A DNA stretch of 39,875 bases, taken from positions 1 to 39,875 of the forward strand of contig NZ_SMOA01000038.1 of assembly GCF_004353985.1 (NCBI RefSeq), written 5' to 3'. The notes beneath the pieces are model-generated. The model was not told the DNA's origin, searched no databases, and worked only from the letters and a program-made list of their open reading frames with translations. The DNA is from Paracraurococcus ruber. Lineage in GTDB: Bacteria; Pseudomonadota; Alphaproteobacteria; Acetobacterales; Acetobacteraceae. The position numbers and the translations under genes were made by a program. Positions 25,532 to 32,490 of this stretch are shown here, piece after piece. Positions within the stretch are counted from its first letter, which is position 1; each line of letters opens with the position of its first letter.

Positions 25532-27106
25532 CTACCCGCGCCGGATGTTCCACATGATGGGCAGGCCGGTCAGCATGCCCGTCAGCTCCTTCCGGTAGGC
25601 GACCGGCTGGTAATAGGCCCCGACCGGCAGGTAGATCGCCTGCCGCCAGGCTTCCTGCTGGATCTCCCCGGCCAGCGATTTCTGCCTCGCCGCATCCGGC
25701 TCGGCCAGCCAGGCATCGCGCAATTCCTCCAGCCGCGGCGCGTCCGGCCAGCCGATCCAGGCATTCGGGCCGTTGCCGCGGATCTGGCTGTGGGTGGCCG
25801 GCGAGGACAGGTCGTAGCCGCCGGAATAGGCCAGGAAGATGTTCCAGCCGCCCTGGCCCGGTGGCGCCCGGTTCGGGATGCGCTGCGTCACCGTGCCCCA
25901 GTCGGTCTGGACGTAGTCGAGGTTCATGCCGAGCGCGCGGCAGGTTGCGCCCGTCACCTCGCAGATGGCATTGATGCGCGGCACGTCGGTGGCGGCCAGC
26001 AGCACCACCCGCTCCCCCTTGTAGCCGGCGGCGGCGAGCTCCGCCTTCAGCGTCGGCAGGTCCACCGGGCCCTGCATGACCTCGAGGCCGGCCTCGCTCG
26101 CGCTGGGCATGTTCGGGGTGAAGATGCCGACCCGGTCGTTCATCGCCGCCGCGTCGGGGCCGACCACCGCGGTCATGAACTCCCGCTGCCGGACCGCCTT
26201 CAGCAGCACGCGGCGCACCGCGGCATTGTCGAAGGGCGGATGCAGGCAGTTGAAGCGGATGAAGCCGATCAGCCCGGTATCCTCCACCACCTGCAGCGCC
26301 AGGTTGCGGTCGCGCTTCAGGCGGGGCACCAGGTCCATCAGCGGCTGCTCGACCCAGTCCACCTCCCCCTGCTGCAGGGCGGCGATCTGGGTGGCGGGGT
26401 CCGGCATGGTCAGCCATTCCACCCGGTCGAAATGCGCGATCCGCGGGCCGGCGGCGAAGCTCGGCGTGCCGTCCGGGCGCGGGACGTAGCGGTCGAATTT
26501 CCGGTAGATGTTGCGGGCGCCGGGGACGCGTTCTTCGGCGACGAAGCGGAAGGGGCCGCTGCCGACGACCTCGGGCAGCGGCTGGCCGGGCGGCGTCCCG
26601 GCCAGCCGCTCCGGCATGATGGCCGCCATCAGGTTGGTCGGCTTGGCCAGGGCGTCCGGCAGCAGCGGGAAGGGGCGCTTCAGGCGGAACTGGACGGTGC
26701 GGTCGTCCGGGGCGGACAGCTCCTCCGTCACCGCCAGCAGCGACATGCCGAAGCTGTCGCGGGTGGCCCAGCGGCGCAGGCTGGCCACCGCGTCCCGCGC
26801 CAGCACCGGCGTGCCGTCATGGAAGCGCGGGCCCTGCCGCAGGGTCAGGCGCCAGAGCTTGCCGTCGTCCTCGACCGCCGCGCCTTCGACCAGCTGCGGC
26901 TGCGGCCGCCCCCGGGCATCCAGCGCATAGAGCGTGTCATAGACCGCCATGACGTGGTTGCGCGTCATGAAGCTGCTGGTCAGCGGGTCCAGCACGGCTA
27001 GGTCGGCATAGGGCACGAAGCGGAGCGTGGTGGCGTGCTGCGCCCGCGCGATGGACGGCAGCGCGAGCGCCGCGGCGCCCGCCTGCATGAAATGACGGCG
27101 GTTCAT
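25532..27106 (-). CDS. ABC transporter substrate-binding protein, family 5 (peptide/nickel type)
   Basis: A 524-aa periplasmic solute-binding protein. The N-terminus MNRRHFMQAGAAALALPSIA followed by RAQ has twin arginines before the hydrophobic stretch and an A-x-A-type cleavage site near residue 23, so Tat export is likely. The body is SBP_bac_5: LDPLTSSFMTRNHVMAVYDT, RQGPRFHDGTPVLARDAVAS, VGSGPFRF, FNCLHPPFDNAAVRRVLLKA. Family members bind oligopeptides, dipeptides, heme precursors or nickel; the ligand here is unknown. GGGGAG seven bases before the ATG supports this start over the longer open frame. No permease or ATPase genes are in the window, so it is an orphan component. Confidence 0.92.
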   Translation of the reverse strand: MNRRHFMQAGAAALALPSIARAQHATTLRFVPYADLAVLDPLTSSFMTRNHVMAVYDTLYALDARGRPQPQLVEGAAVEDDGKLWRLTLRQGPRFHDGTPVLARDAVASLRRWATRDSFGMSLLAVTEELSAPDDRTVQFRLKRPFPLLPDALAKPTNLMAAIMPERLAGTPPGQPLPEVVGSGPFRFVAEERVPGARNIYRKFDRYVPRPDGTPSFAAGPRIAHFDRVEWLTMPDPATQIAALQQGEVDWVEQPLMDLVPRLKRDRNLALQVVEDTGLIGFIRFNCLHPPFDNAAVRRVLLKAVRQREFMTAVVGPDAAAMNDRVGIFTPNMPSASEAGLEVMQGPVDLPTLKAELAAAGYKGERVVLLAATDVPRINAICEVTGATCRALGMNLDYVQTDWGTVTQRIPNRAPPGQGGWNIFLAYSGGYDLSSPATHSQIRGNGPNAWIGWPDAPRLEELRDAWLAEPDAARQKSLAGEIQQEAWRQAIYLPVGAYYQPVAYRKELTGMLTGLPIMWNIRRG

Positions 27107-27174
27107 GGTGGCACTCCCCGGGAGAGGATGGTCCCGGGGCAACCACCGCAAGCCGCGTGCCAGCGGCGACGCGG

Positions 27175-27573
27175 TCAGGGAGAGTAGGAGGAGACCTCGA
27201 CCAGATTGCCCTCCGGGTCGCGGCAATAGACCGACCCCATCGGGCCGAGGGCGCCCTGGCGGGTGACCGGGCCCTGCTCGATCCGGACGCCGCAGCTGTG
27301 GAACTGCCCGACGATGTCGTCCACCGCGACGGCGACGATGAAGCACAGGTCCTGGGTGCCGGGCAGGCAGGTCTCGGCGGCGATCCAGTCCTCGGTCGGG
27401 TGGTCGGCCGGCCGCAGGTTGATCTTCTGGCCGCCGAATTTCAGCGCGACGCGCGGCGGGCTGCCGAAATCCTCCCGCTCCATGCCGAGGACGCGCTGGT
27501 ACCAGCTCGCCATCACCTCGATGTCGCGGCAGTTGATGACGAGGTGATCCAGACGATCGACCTGGAAGCGCAT
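27175..27573 (-). CDS. VOC family protein (glyoxalase/dioxygenase fold)
   Basis: A 132-aa protein of the vicinal oxygen chelate superfamily. It has one pair of beta-alpha-beta-beta-beta modules: RLDHLVINCRDIEVMASWYQ with the first metal-ligand His, and GSVYCRDPEGNLVEVSSY with the last metal-ligand Glu. Many members are lyases, isomerases or dioxygenases acting on small metabolites; the reaction cannot be told. It sits between the RidA gene and the solute-binding protein gene with 68-bp gaps on both sides, in the same direction. Confidence 0.88.
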   Translation of the reverse strand: MRFQVDRLDHLVINCRDIEVMASWYQRVLGMEREDFGSPPRVALKFGGQKINLRPADHPTEDWIAAETCLPGTQDLCFIVAVAVDDIVGQFHSCGVRIEQGPVTRQGALGPMGSVYCRDPEGNLVEVSSYSP

Positions 27574-27641
27574 GGAAGCATCCTTTTGGCCGGCCGATTC
27601 AACCCCTTGCGCCGCTGGCGCTCCGGGCATCGGACGGCGGT

Positions 27642-28025
27642 TTACTTCGGAAGGCGGGCGGTGACCTCGATCTCGATGCGCATGGCATCGGTCTGCAGCC
27701 CTGCATGGATGAGGGTGGAGGTCGGGCGGGCCTTGCCGAGGTGGCGCTTCACCACCGGCCAGCAGGGCTCCCAGTCCTCCCGCCGGGGGACGATGAACAG
27801 CACGCGCACCACGTCGTCCAGGCTGGCCCCGGCCTCGGCCAGCGCGGCGGCGATGTTGCGGAAGGCCTGGTCGGCCTGCGCCACCACATCCTCCGCGATG
27901 GTCATGCGGGCATAGTCGTAGCCGGTGGTGCCGGAGACCCAGACAAGGTCGCCATCCACCACGGCGCGGCTGTAGCCGATCTCCTCCTCGAAGCGGCTGC
28001 CCGAGGAGATCAGGCGGCGGGTCAT
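27642..28025 (-). CDS. RidA family protein (YjgF/YER057c/UK114)
   Basis: A 127-aa RidA-fold protein. It shows the family's N-terminal FEEEIGYSRAVVDGDLVWVSGTTG, the central QADQAFRNIAAALAEAGASL and the C-terminal RPTSTLIHAG with IEIEVTARL. Archetypal RidA deaminates reactive enamine/imine intermediates; the arginine that defines active RidA is not clearly placed here (PTSTLIHAG rather than P-x-R-x-x), so this may belong to a Rid subgroup of other function. Its ATG overlaps the stop of the upstream 73-aa gene (ATGA). Confidence 0.88.
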   Translation of the reverse strand: MTRRLISSGSRFEEEIGYSRAVVDGDLVWVSGTTGYDYARMTIAEDVVAQADQAFRNIAAALAEAGASLDDVVRVLFIVPRREDWEPCWPVVKRHLGKARPTSTLIHAGLQTDAMRIEIEVTARLPK

Positions 28026-28243
28026 GCCCCGGCCTCGCAGACGATGGCGGCGACGGCATTGTCCTTGCCGGGCGTGGCGAAGAGCACCACCCGCCGCACC
28101 ACCGCAAGCTGGCCGGCGGCGTCGCGGATCTCCATGCCGATCTGCGGGATCACCGGCAGCACCACCACGCCGTCATCGTGGATCGGCTCGCCCCGGTCGA
28201 GGCCGTCCGGATCGTACCAGACATGGATGCGGTAGCCGGTCAT
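28022..28243 (-). CDS. 73-aa conserved-looking hypothetical protein
   Basis: Small soluble protein (MTGYRIHVWYDPDGLDRGEP..., ...GKDNAVAAIVCEAGA), mostly beta-strand-like, with no membrane segment and no recognised domain. It begins 16 bases after the class I fumarase stop with GGAAGG before the ATG, and its stop overlaps the RidA start. The tight coupling on both sides argues that it is a real gene. Function unknown. Confidence 0.72.
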   Translation of the reverse strand: MTGYRIHVWYDPDGLDRGEPIHDDGVVVLPVIPQIGMEIRDAAGQLAVVRRVVLFATPGKDNAVAAIVCEAGA

Positions 28244-28259
28244 CGCTGCCTTCCCCCCG

Positions 28260-29936
28260 CTATTCCAGCCCTTCGTAGAAGTCGTTGCCCTTGTCGTCCA
28301 TGACGATGAAGGCCGGGAAATCCTCGACCTCGATCCGCCAGACCGCTTCCATGCCCAGTTCGGGGTATTCCAGCACCTCGACCTTCCGGATGCAGTCCTG
28401 CGCCAGCCGTGCCGCCGGGCCGCCGACCGAGCCCAGGTAGAACCCGCCATGGGTCTTGCAGGCATTCAGCACCGCCTTGCTGCGGTTGCCCTTGGCCAGC
28501 ATGACGAAGCTGCCGCCGGCCTTCTGGAAGGCCTCCACGTAGCTGTCCATGCGGCCGGCGGTGGTCGGGCCGAAGCTGCCGGTGGCGTAGCCCTGCGGCG
28601 TCTTGGCCGGGCCGGCATAGTAGACCGGGTGGTTCTTGACGTAGTCCGGCAGCCCGCCGCCGGCCTCCAGCCGCTCCTGCAGCTTGGCATGCGCGATGTC
28701 GCGCGCCACCACCATGGTGCCGGTCAGCGAGACGCGGGTCTTCACCGGGTACTGCGACAGGGTGGCGCGGATCTCGTCCATCGGCCGGTTCAGGTCGATC
28801 TTCACCACCTCGCCGCCGAGGATCTCGTCGGTCGCTTCCGGCAGGTATCTCGCCGGGTCGTGCTCCAGATCCTCGAGGAACACGCCCTCGGCGGTGATCT
28901 TCGCCTTGATCTGCCGGTCGGCGGAGCAGGACACGCCGATGCTGATCGGCAGGGACGCGCCATGCCGCGGCAGCCGCACCACCCGCACGTCGTGGCAGAA
29001 ATACTTGCCGCCGAATTGCGCGCCGATACCGAGGCCCTGGGTCAGCTTGTGGACCTCCGCCTCCAGCGCCGTGTCGCGGAAGGCGTGGCCGCTGCGGTCG
29101 CCGCTGGTGGGCAGCCCGTCCAGCCACTTGGTGCTGGCCAGCTTCACCGCCTTCAGCGCCGTCTCCGCCGTGGTGCCGCCGATGACGATCGCCAAGTGGT
29201 AGGGCGGGCAGGCGCTGGTGCCCAGCGTCTTGATCTTCTCCTCGAGGAAGGCCAGCAGCTTCGGCTTGTTCAGCACCGCCCGCGTCTGCTGGTAGAGGAA
29301 GGTCTTGTTCGCGCTGCCGCCGCCCTTCAGGACGAACATCAGGTGGAACTCGTCGGCATGGTGCTCGCCGGGCGCGGCCATGATGGAGAAGTCCACCGGC
29401 AGGTTGTTGCCGGTGTTCACCTCCTCGAACATCGACAGCGGCGCCATCTGCGAGTAGCGCAGGTTCGTCTCGGTATAGGTGCGGTGGACGCCGTAGCTCA
29501 GCGCCTCCTCCTCGTCGCCCTCGACCCAGACGCGTTGGCCCTTCTTGCCGAAGACGATGGCGGTGCCGGTGTCCTGGCACATCGGCAGGGTGCCGCCGGC
29601 GGCGATGGCGGCGTTCTTCAGCAGGTCGAGCGCGACGAAGCGGTCATTCGCGCTCGCCTCGGGGTCCTTCAGGATGTTCGCCAGGCTCTGCAGGTGGCCC
29701 GGCCGCAACAGGTGGGAGACGTCGTGGCAGGCCGCGAAGGCCAGCTGCTCCAGCGCCTCCGGCGTCACCCGCAGCACGCGCTTGCCCGCCACATCGATGG
29801 TCGAGACGCCCTGGATGTCCAGCTTTCGGTAGGGTGTGGTGTCTTCCGCCAGCGGGAACATCGGGCTGTAGAGGAAGCCGGACGGACGCGCGGGCTGCGT
29901 CACCGGGCCGGCATCGACGTCGAGGGGAGGGGTCAC
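28260..29936 (-). CDS. Class I fumarate hydratase, [4Fe-4S]
   Basis: An iron-sulfur hydratase of about 558 aa that interconverts fumarate and malate. The alpha region has [33 protein letters not shown] and [13 protein letters not shown], which supply candidate cluster cysteines. The beta region has [27 protein letters not shown] and [13 protein letters not shown], typical of the fused FumA/FumB type. It was told from tartrate dehydratase by its single-chain length and overall pattern. The GTG start at 29936 has GGAG eight bases upstream; the frame stays open upstream in low-complexity sequence. Class I enzymes are oxygen-sensitive, so pairing with the nearby fumC probably covers different oxygen or iron states. 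Confidence 0.93.
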   Translation of the reverse strand: MTPPLDVDAGPVTQPARPSGFLYSPMFPLAEDTTPYRKLDIQGVSTIDVAGKRVLRVTPEALEQLAFAACHDVSHLLRPGHLQSLANILKDPEASANDRFVALDLLKNAAIAAGGTLPMCQDTGTAIVFGKKGQRVWVEGDEEEALSYGVHRTYTETNLRYSQMAPLSMFEEVNTGNNLPVDFSIMAAPGEHHADEFHLMFVLKGGGSANKTFLYQQTRAVLNKPKLLAFLEEKIKTLGTSACPPYHLAIVIGGTTAETALKAVKLASTKWLDGLPTSGDRSGHAFRDTALEAEVHKLTQGLGIGAQFGGKYFCHDVRVVRLPRHGASLPISIGVSCSADRQIKAKITAEGVFLEDLEHDPARYLPEATDEILGGEVVKIDLNRPMDEIRATLSQYPVKTRVSLTGTMVVARDIAHAKLQERLEAGGGLPDYVKNHPVYYAGPAKTPQGYATGSFGPTTAGRMDSYVEAFQKAGGSFVMLAKGNRSKAVLNACKTHGGFYLGSVGGPAARLAQDCIRKVEVLEYPELGMEAVWRIEVEDFPAFIVMDDKGNDFYEGLE

Positions 29937-30125
29937 GGGCGGTCTCCGCGCGGGGGCGCCGCGGGGGCCCGTGCCGGGTGCAGGGGCGGACGGGCGGCGC
30001 GTTCGGGTCCCGGCGGGATTACCGCAGCGCGTCCGCGAAGCCAACCGGCGCGACGGCCACGCCCGGGCCGGCGGCGGCAGGCGCGCCGTCCCAGGTTGGC
30101 TCCCCCAGGCCGGCTCCGGCGCGGA

Positions 30126-30608
30126 TCAGTCCCGCTTGCGGCGGAAGGCGTCGAGGCTGACGACCTGCGGCTTCGCCTCGCCCACCATCTCCGGCGCCCG
30201 CACCTCGGGCAGGGACGCCGCCGCCGGTTCCGGCGCGGTGAAGCGCAGGCCGAAGCGGGCCTTGGGATCGGCGAAGGCGGTCAGCGCCTTGAAGGGCACC
30301 ACCAGCGTTGCCGGGACGCCCCCGAAGGACAGGCCGACCGAGAAGGTGCCGGCGCCGCGATCCACCTTGAGGTCCCAGAATTTGTGCTGCAGGACGATCG
30401 TCATGTCCTGCGGGTAGCGGGCCTTCAGGTGCCCCGGGATGTTCACGCCCGGGTAGCTGGTCTGGAATGTCAGGTAGAAATGATGCTCGCCCGGCAGCCC
30501 CTGCTTCGCGGCATGCTCCAGCGCTTCCAGCGCGACGGCGCGCAGCGCTTCCTCGGACCAGGCGGCATAGGGCAGCAGGCTTTCTGCAGGCGCAATCGGT
30601 TCGTTCAT
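30126..30608 (-). CDS. sspB: SspB-like ClpXP protease adaptor (alpha type)
   Basis: A 160-aa protein matching the alphaproteobacterial SspB family. The N-terminal fold has LPYAAWSEEALRAVALEALE and HHFYLTFQTSYPGVNIPGHL, then DMTIVLQHKFWDLKVD and FSVGLSFGGVPATLVVPFKAL. The flexible linker is Pro/Ala/Glu-rich and the C-terminus VVSLDAFRRKRD resembles the short ClpX-docking tail. SspB binds ssrA-tagged proteins from stalled ribosomes and delivers them to ClpXP. The ATG at 30608 has AAGGG seven bases before it; a GTG six codons upstream is less likely. The tmRNA gene that encodes the tag lies immediately upstream on the same strand. Confidence 0.92.
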   Translation of the reverse strand: MNEPIAPAESLLPYAAWSEEALRAVALEALEHAAKQGLPGEHHFYLTFQTSYPGVNIPGHLKARYPQDMTIVLQHKFWDLKVDRGAGTFSVGLSFGGVPATLVVPFKALTAFADPKARFGLRFTAPEPAAASLPEVRAPEMVGEAKPQVVSLDAFRRKRD

Positions 30609-30689
30609 GATCCAACCCTTGTCCACTACATAGAGGACAGGATCGCCTCACGGAAGTGCGAGGATTCGTGAACCGGCCCCGGCGGGATG

Positions 30690-30703
30690 ACAAATTTGTA
30701 TAC
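30690..30703. promoter_or_regulatory. AT-rich palindrome between ssrA and sspB
   Basis: ACAAATTTGT (30690-30699) is a perfect palindrome overlapping GTATAC (30698-30703), in the only AT-rich patch of the gap between the tmRNA gene and sspB. Possible regulator site or promoter element for sspB; not identified further. Confidence 0.3.
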
Positions 30704-30717
30704 TGTGGTGCGGAAGA

Positions 30718-31013
30718 GTGGGGGGGCTTCTGTTGCCCGGTGCCCCCCCGAACCGCGCTTACCTTATTCAGGCAGCGAGTGCGACGTCCTCGCGGACGTT
30801 ATCGTTCGCACTTATCAATGGCCCGATGACGGCGGAACCATGCCGGGCAAAAGCGGCCCCCTTACCACGCGCGTCGAGCCTGTTTCGCCCCCTCGCCACC
30901 GTCCCGACAAAGACGGGTGATTGGTGGAGGCGCCGGGCACTGCCCCCGGGTCCGCAACGCTTATCCCGAGCCGTGTTTATCACCATAGTCTTGCGGGATC
31001 GCTCCCGCGCGAC
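30718..31013 (-). ncRNA. ssrA: Transfer-messenger RNA, circularly permuted two-piece (alphaproteobacterial type)
   Basis: Rescues stalled ribosomes by acting first as tRNA-Ala and then as mRNA for a degradation tag. On the minus strand the acceptor piece comes first (about 31013-30922), ending in CGGCGCCTCCACCA with its CCA encoded. Its T arm is CCGGG / CCCGG with loop GGCAGTG. A short processed spacer (30921-30893) containing a hairpin follows. The coding piece starts at 30892 with GGGGGCGAAACAGGCTCGAC. Its first seven bases GGGGGCG pair with CGCCTCC of the acceptor end, with the G-U pair at position 3 that alanyl-tRNA synthetase reads. Transcription probably ends at the strong hairpin 30720-30749 (GGGGGGGC / GCCCCCCC). 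Exact ends are estimates. Confidence 0.9.
30768..30809 (-). other. tmRNA tag reading frame
   Basis: Thirteen codons, GCG at 30807-30809 through GCC, then TGA at 30768-30770, encode ANDNVREDVALAA. With the alanine carried by tmRNA the tag is AANDNVREDVALAA. The AANDN start is read by SspB-alpha and the ALAA end by ClpX in known systems. Confidence 0.93.
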
Positions 31014-31019
31014 GGCGTT

Positions 31020-31048
31020 GATATAGGCCAAGGCGCGGCCGGGTTCCA
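31020..31048 (-). promoter_or_regulatory. Candidate tmRNA promoter
   Basis: On the minus strand, TGGAAC (31043-31048) and TATATC (31020-31025) are separated by 17 bp, placing the start of transcription just before the acceptor piece. TATATC also appears as a likely -10 elsewhere in the window (14217, 15051). Confidence 0.4.
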
Positions 31049-31088
31049 GGCGGTATCCGCGGATGCGGGGCGGAGGCGCGGCAGGCGG

Positions 31089-32372
31089 ATGGATTCACTC
31101 CCCGATTTGACCGGCCCGCCGCGCGACCGCACCCGGCGCGGGCTGCTGCTGCCGCTTCTGCTCACGGGGCTCGCGGCCGGTGCCGGCGGGTTCTGGCTGG
31201 GCCAGCGGGACGGGGCGGCGCCGCCCGCGCCCGCCGGCGCCGCCGCCCCGCCGCCACTGCCGGCGGAGGTCGCGCTCTCGCCCGAGGCCGCGCGCAATTT
31301 CGGCCTGCGGACCGCCGCCGCGGAACGCCGGCCGCTGACCCGCAGCGTGCGCGTCACCGGCAGCGTGGGCTTCAACGAATTGCGCCTGGCGCATATCCAG
31401 CCGCTCGCCCGCGGCCGGGTGCAGGCGGTGGAGGTGGCGATCGGCGACCGGGTCCGCGCCGGCCAGCGCCTGGCCATCCTCGACGCCCTGGACCTGGCCG
31501 AGGCCCGGCATCAGCTTTCCGGCGCGGAGGCGGCGTTGAACCAGGCGCAGGCCGAGATCCAGACCGCCCGCGCCGCCTTCAACCGCGCCCAGGAACTCGT
31601 CCGCAGCGGCGCGCTGGCGCAGAGCGAGCTGGAACGCCGCCGTGCCGACCTGGCCCGCGCCGGGGCGGCGGTGGAAACCCGCAAGACCGAGGTGGAGCAC
31701 TGGCGGGAGATGCTGGCGCGCTACAGCCCGGCCGTCGGCGGCCCCTTGCCGCCGGGCAGCGTCAGCCTTTCCGCCCCGACGCCGAGCGACGCGCGCGGCG
31801 CCATCCTGGCCCCCTTCGACGGCGCCATCCTGACGGTGGGCGCCACGCCGGGCGAGCTGGTGGACACCAACCGGGAGATCTTCACCCTGGCCGACCTCTC
31901 GGTGGTCTGGGTGATGGCGGATGTGCCGGAGCGGGAGCTGGGCGCGGTGCAGCTGGGCGCCGCCGTCTCCATCGCGGTCGAGGCCTATCCGGGACGGCGC
32001 TTCACCGGCCGCGTCGCCTATGTCGCGGACCAGCTGGATGCCCGCACCGGCACCGCCAGGGTCCGCTGCGAGATCCCGAACCCCGAGGGCGTGCTGCGGG
32101 TGAACATGTTCGCAACGGTGGAGATCGCCGCGCCGCTGGGACGGGAGGGCGTGGTGGTGCCCGATGCCGCGCTGCAGGCGGTGGACGACCAGCCGGTGGT
32201 CTTCGTGCGGCTGGGAGACGGGCGCTTCGCCCGCCGCGAGGTCCGCCCCGGCCTGCGCCAGTCCGGCTGGACCGAGATGATGGAAGGGCTGCAGCCGGGC
32301 GAGGTGGTGGCGACGGAGGGCAGCTTCCGCCTGAAATCCCTGCTGCTACAGAGCCGGGCGGCGGCGGAGTGA
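31089..32372 (+). CDS. Heavy-metal RND efflux periplasmic adaptor (CzcB/CusB-like)
   Basis: A 427-aa membrane fusion protein linking an inner-membrane RND pump to an outer-membrane channel. N-terminal membrane anchor near residues 18-36 (GLLLPLLLTGLAAGAGGFWL), then a Pro/Ala-rich linker. The lipoyl/barrel-sandwich halves are VTGSVGFNELRLAHIQPLA, VGDRV-like AIGDRVRAGQRLA and GAILAPFDGAILTVGATPGE. They flank a helical hairpin (~130-205), and a beta-barrel with DVPERELGAVQLG and YVADQLDARTGTARVR follows. The C-terminal domain ends EVVATEGSFRLKSLLL. ATG 31089 is chosen because upstream sequence is tmRNA promoter. It pairs with the pump gene 118 bp downstream. No CzcC-type channel gene is present here. 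Confidence 0.92.
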   Translation: MDSLPDLTGPPRDRTRRGLLLPLLLTGLAAGAGGFWLGQRDGAAPPAPAGAAAPPPLPAEVALSPEAARNFGLRTAAAERRPLTRSVRVTGSVGFNELRLAHIQPLARGRVQAVEVAIGDRVRAGQRLAILDALDLAEARHQLSGAEAALNQAQAEIQTARAAFNRAQELVRSGALAQSELERRRADLARAGAAVETRKTEVEHWREMLARYSPAVGGPLPPGSVSLSAPTPSDARGAILAPFDGAILTVGATPGELVDTNREIFTLADLSVVWVMADVPERELGAVQLGAAVSIAVEAYPGRRFTGRVAYVADQLDARTGTARVRCEIPNPEGVLRVNMFATVEIAAPLGREGVVVPDAALQAVDDQPVVFVRLGDGRFARREVRPGLRQSGWTEMMEGLQPGEVVATEGSFRLKSLLLQSRAAAE

Positions 32373-32490
32373 TGCCGGCGATCTCCTGCGATGACCCGCG
32401 GTCGGCGCAGCCGGCCGTGGCGCCGGATGGCGCCCGCCGACCAGCCGGCGAGCCAGGGCGCCGCCCGGCGCCCGAGGGCCTCGCCAGGGC

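Noticed and set aside
30768-31031. 87-aa open reading frame on the minus strand ending SANDNVREDVALAA
   Set aside because: It is the tmRNA gene read as protein: the last 13 codons are the tag frame, and the earlier part is acceptor piece, spacer and coding-piece structure.
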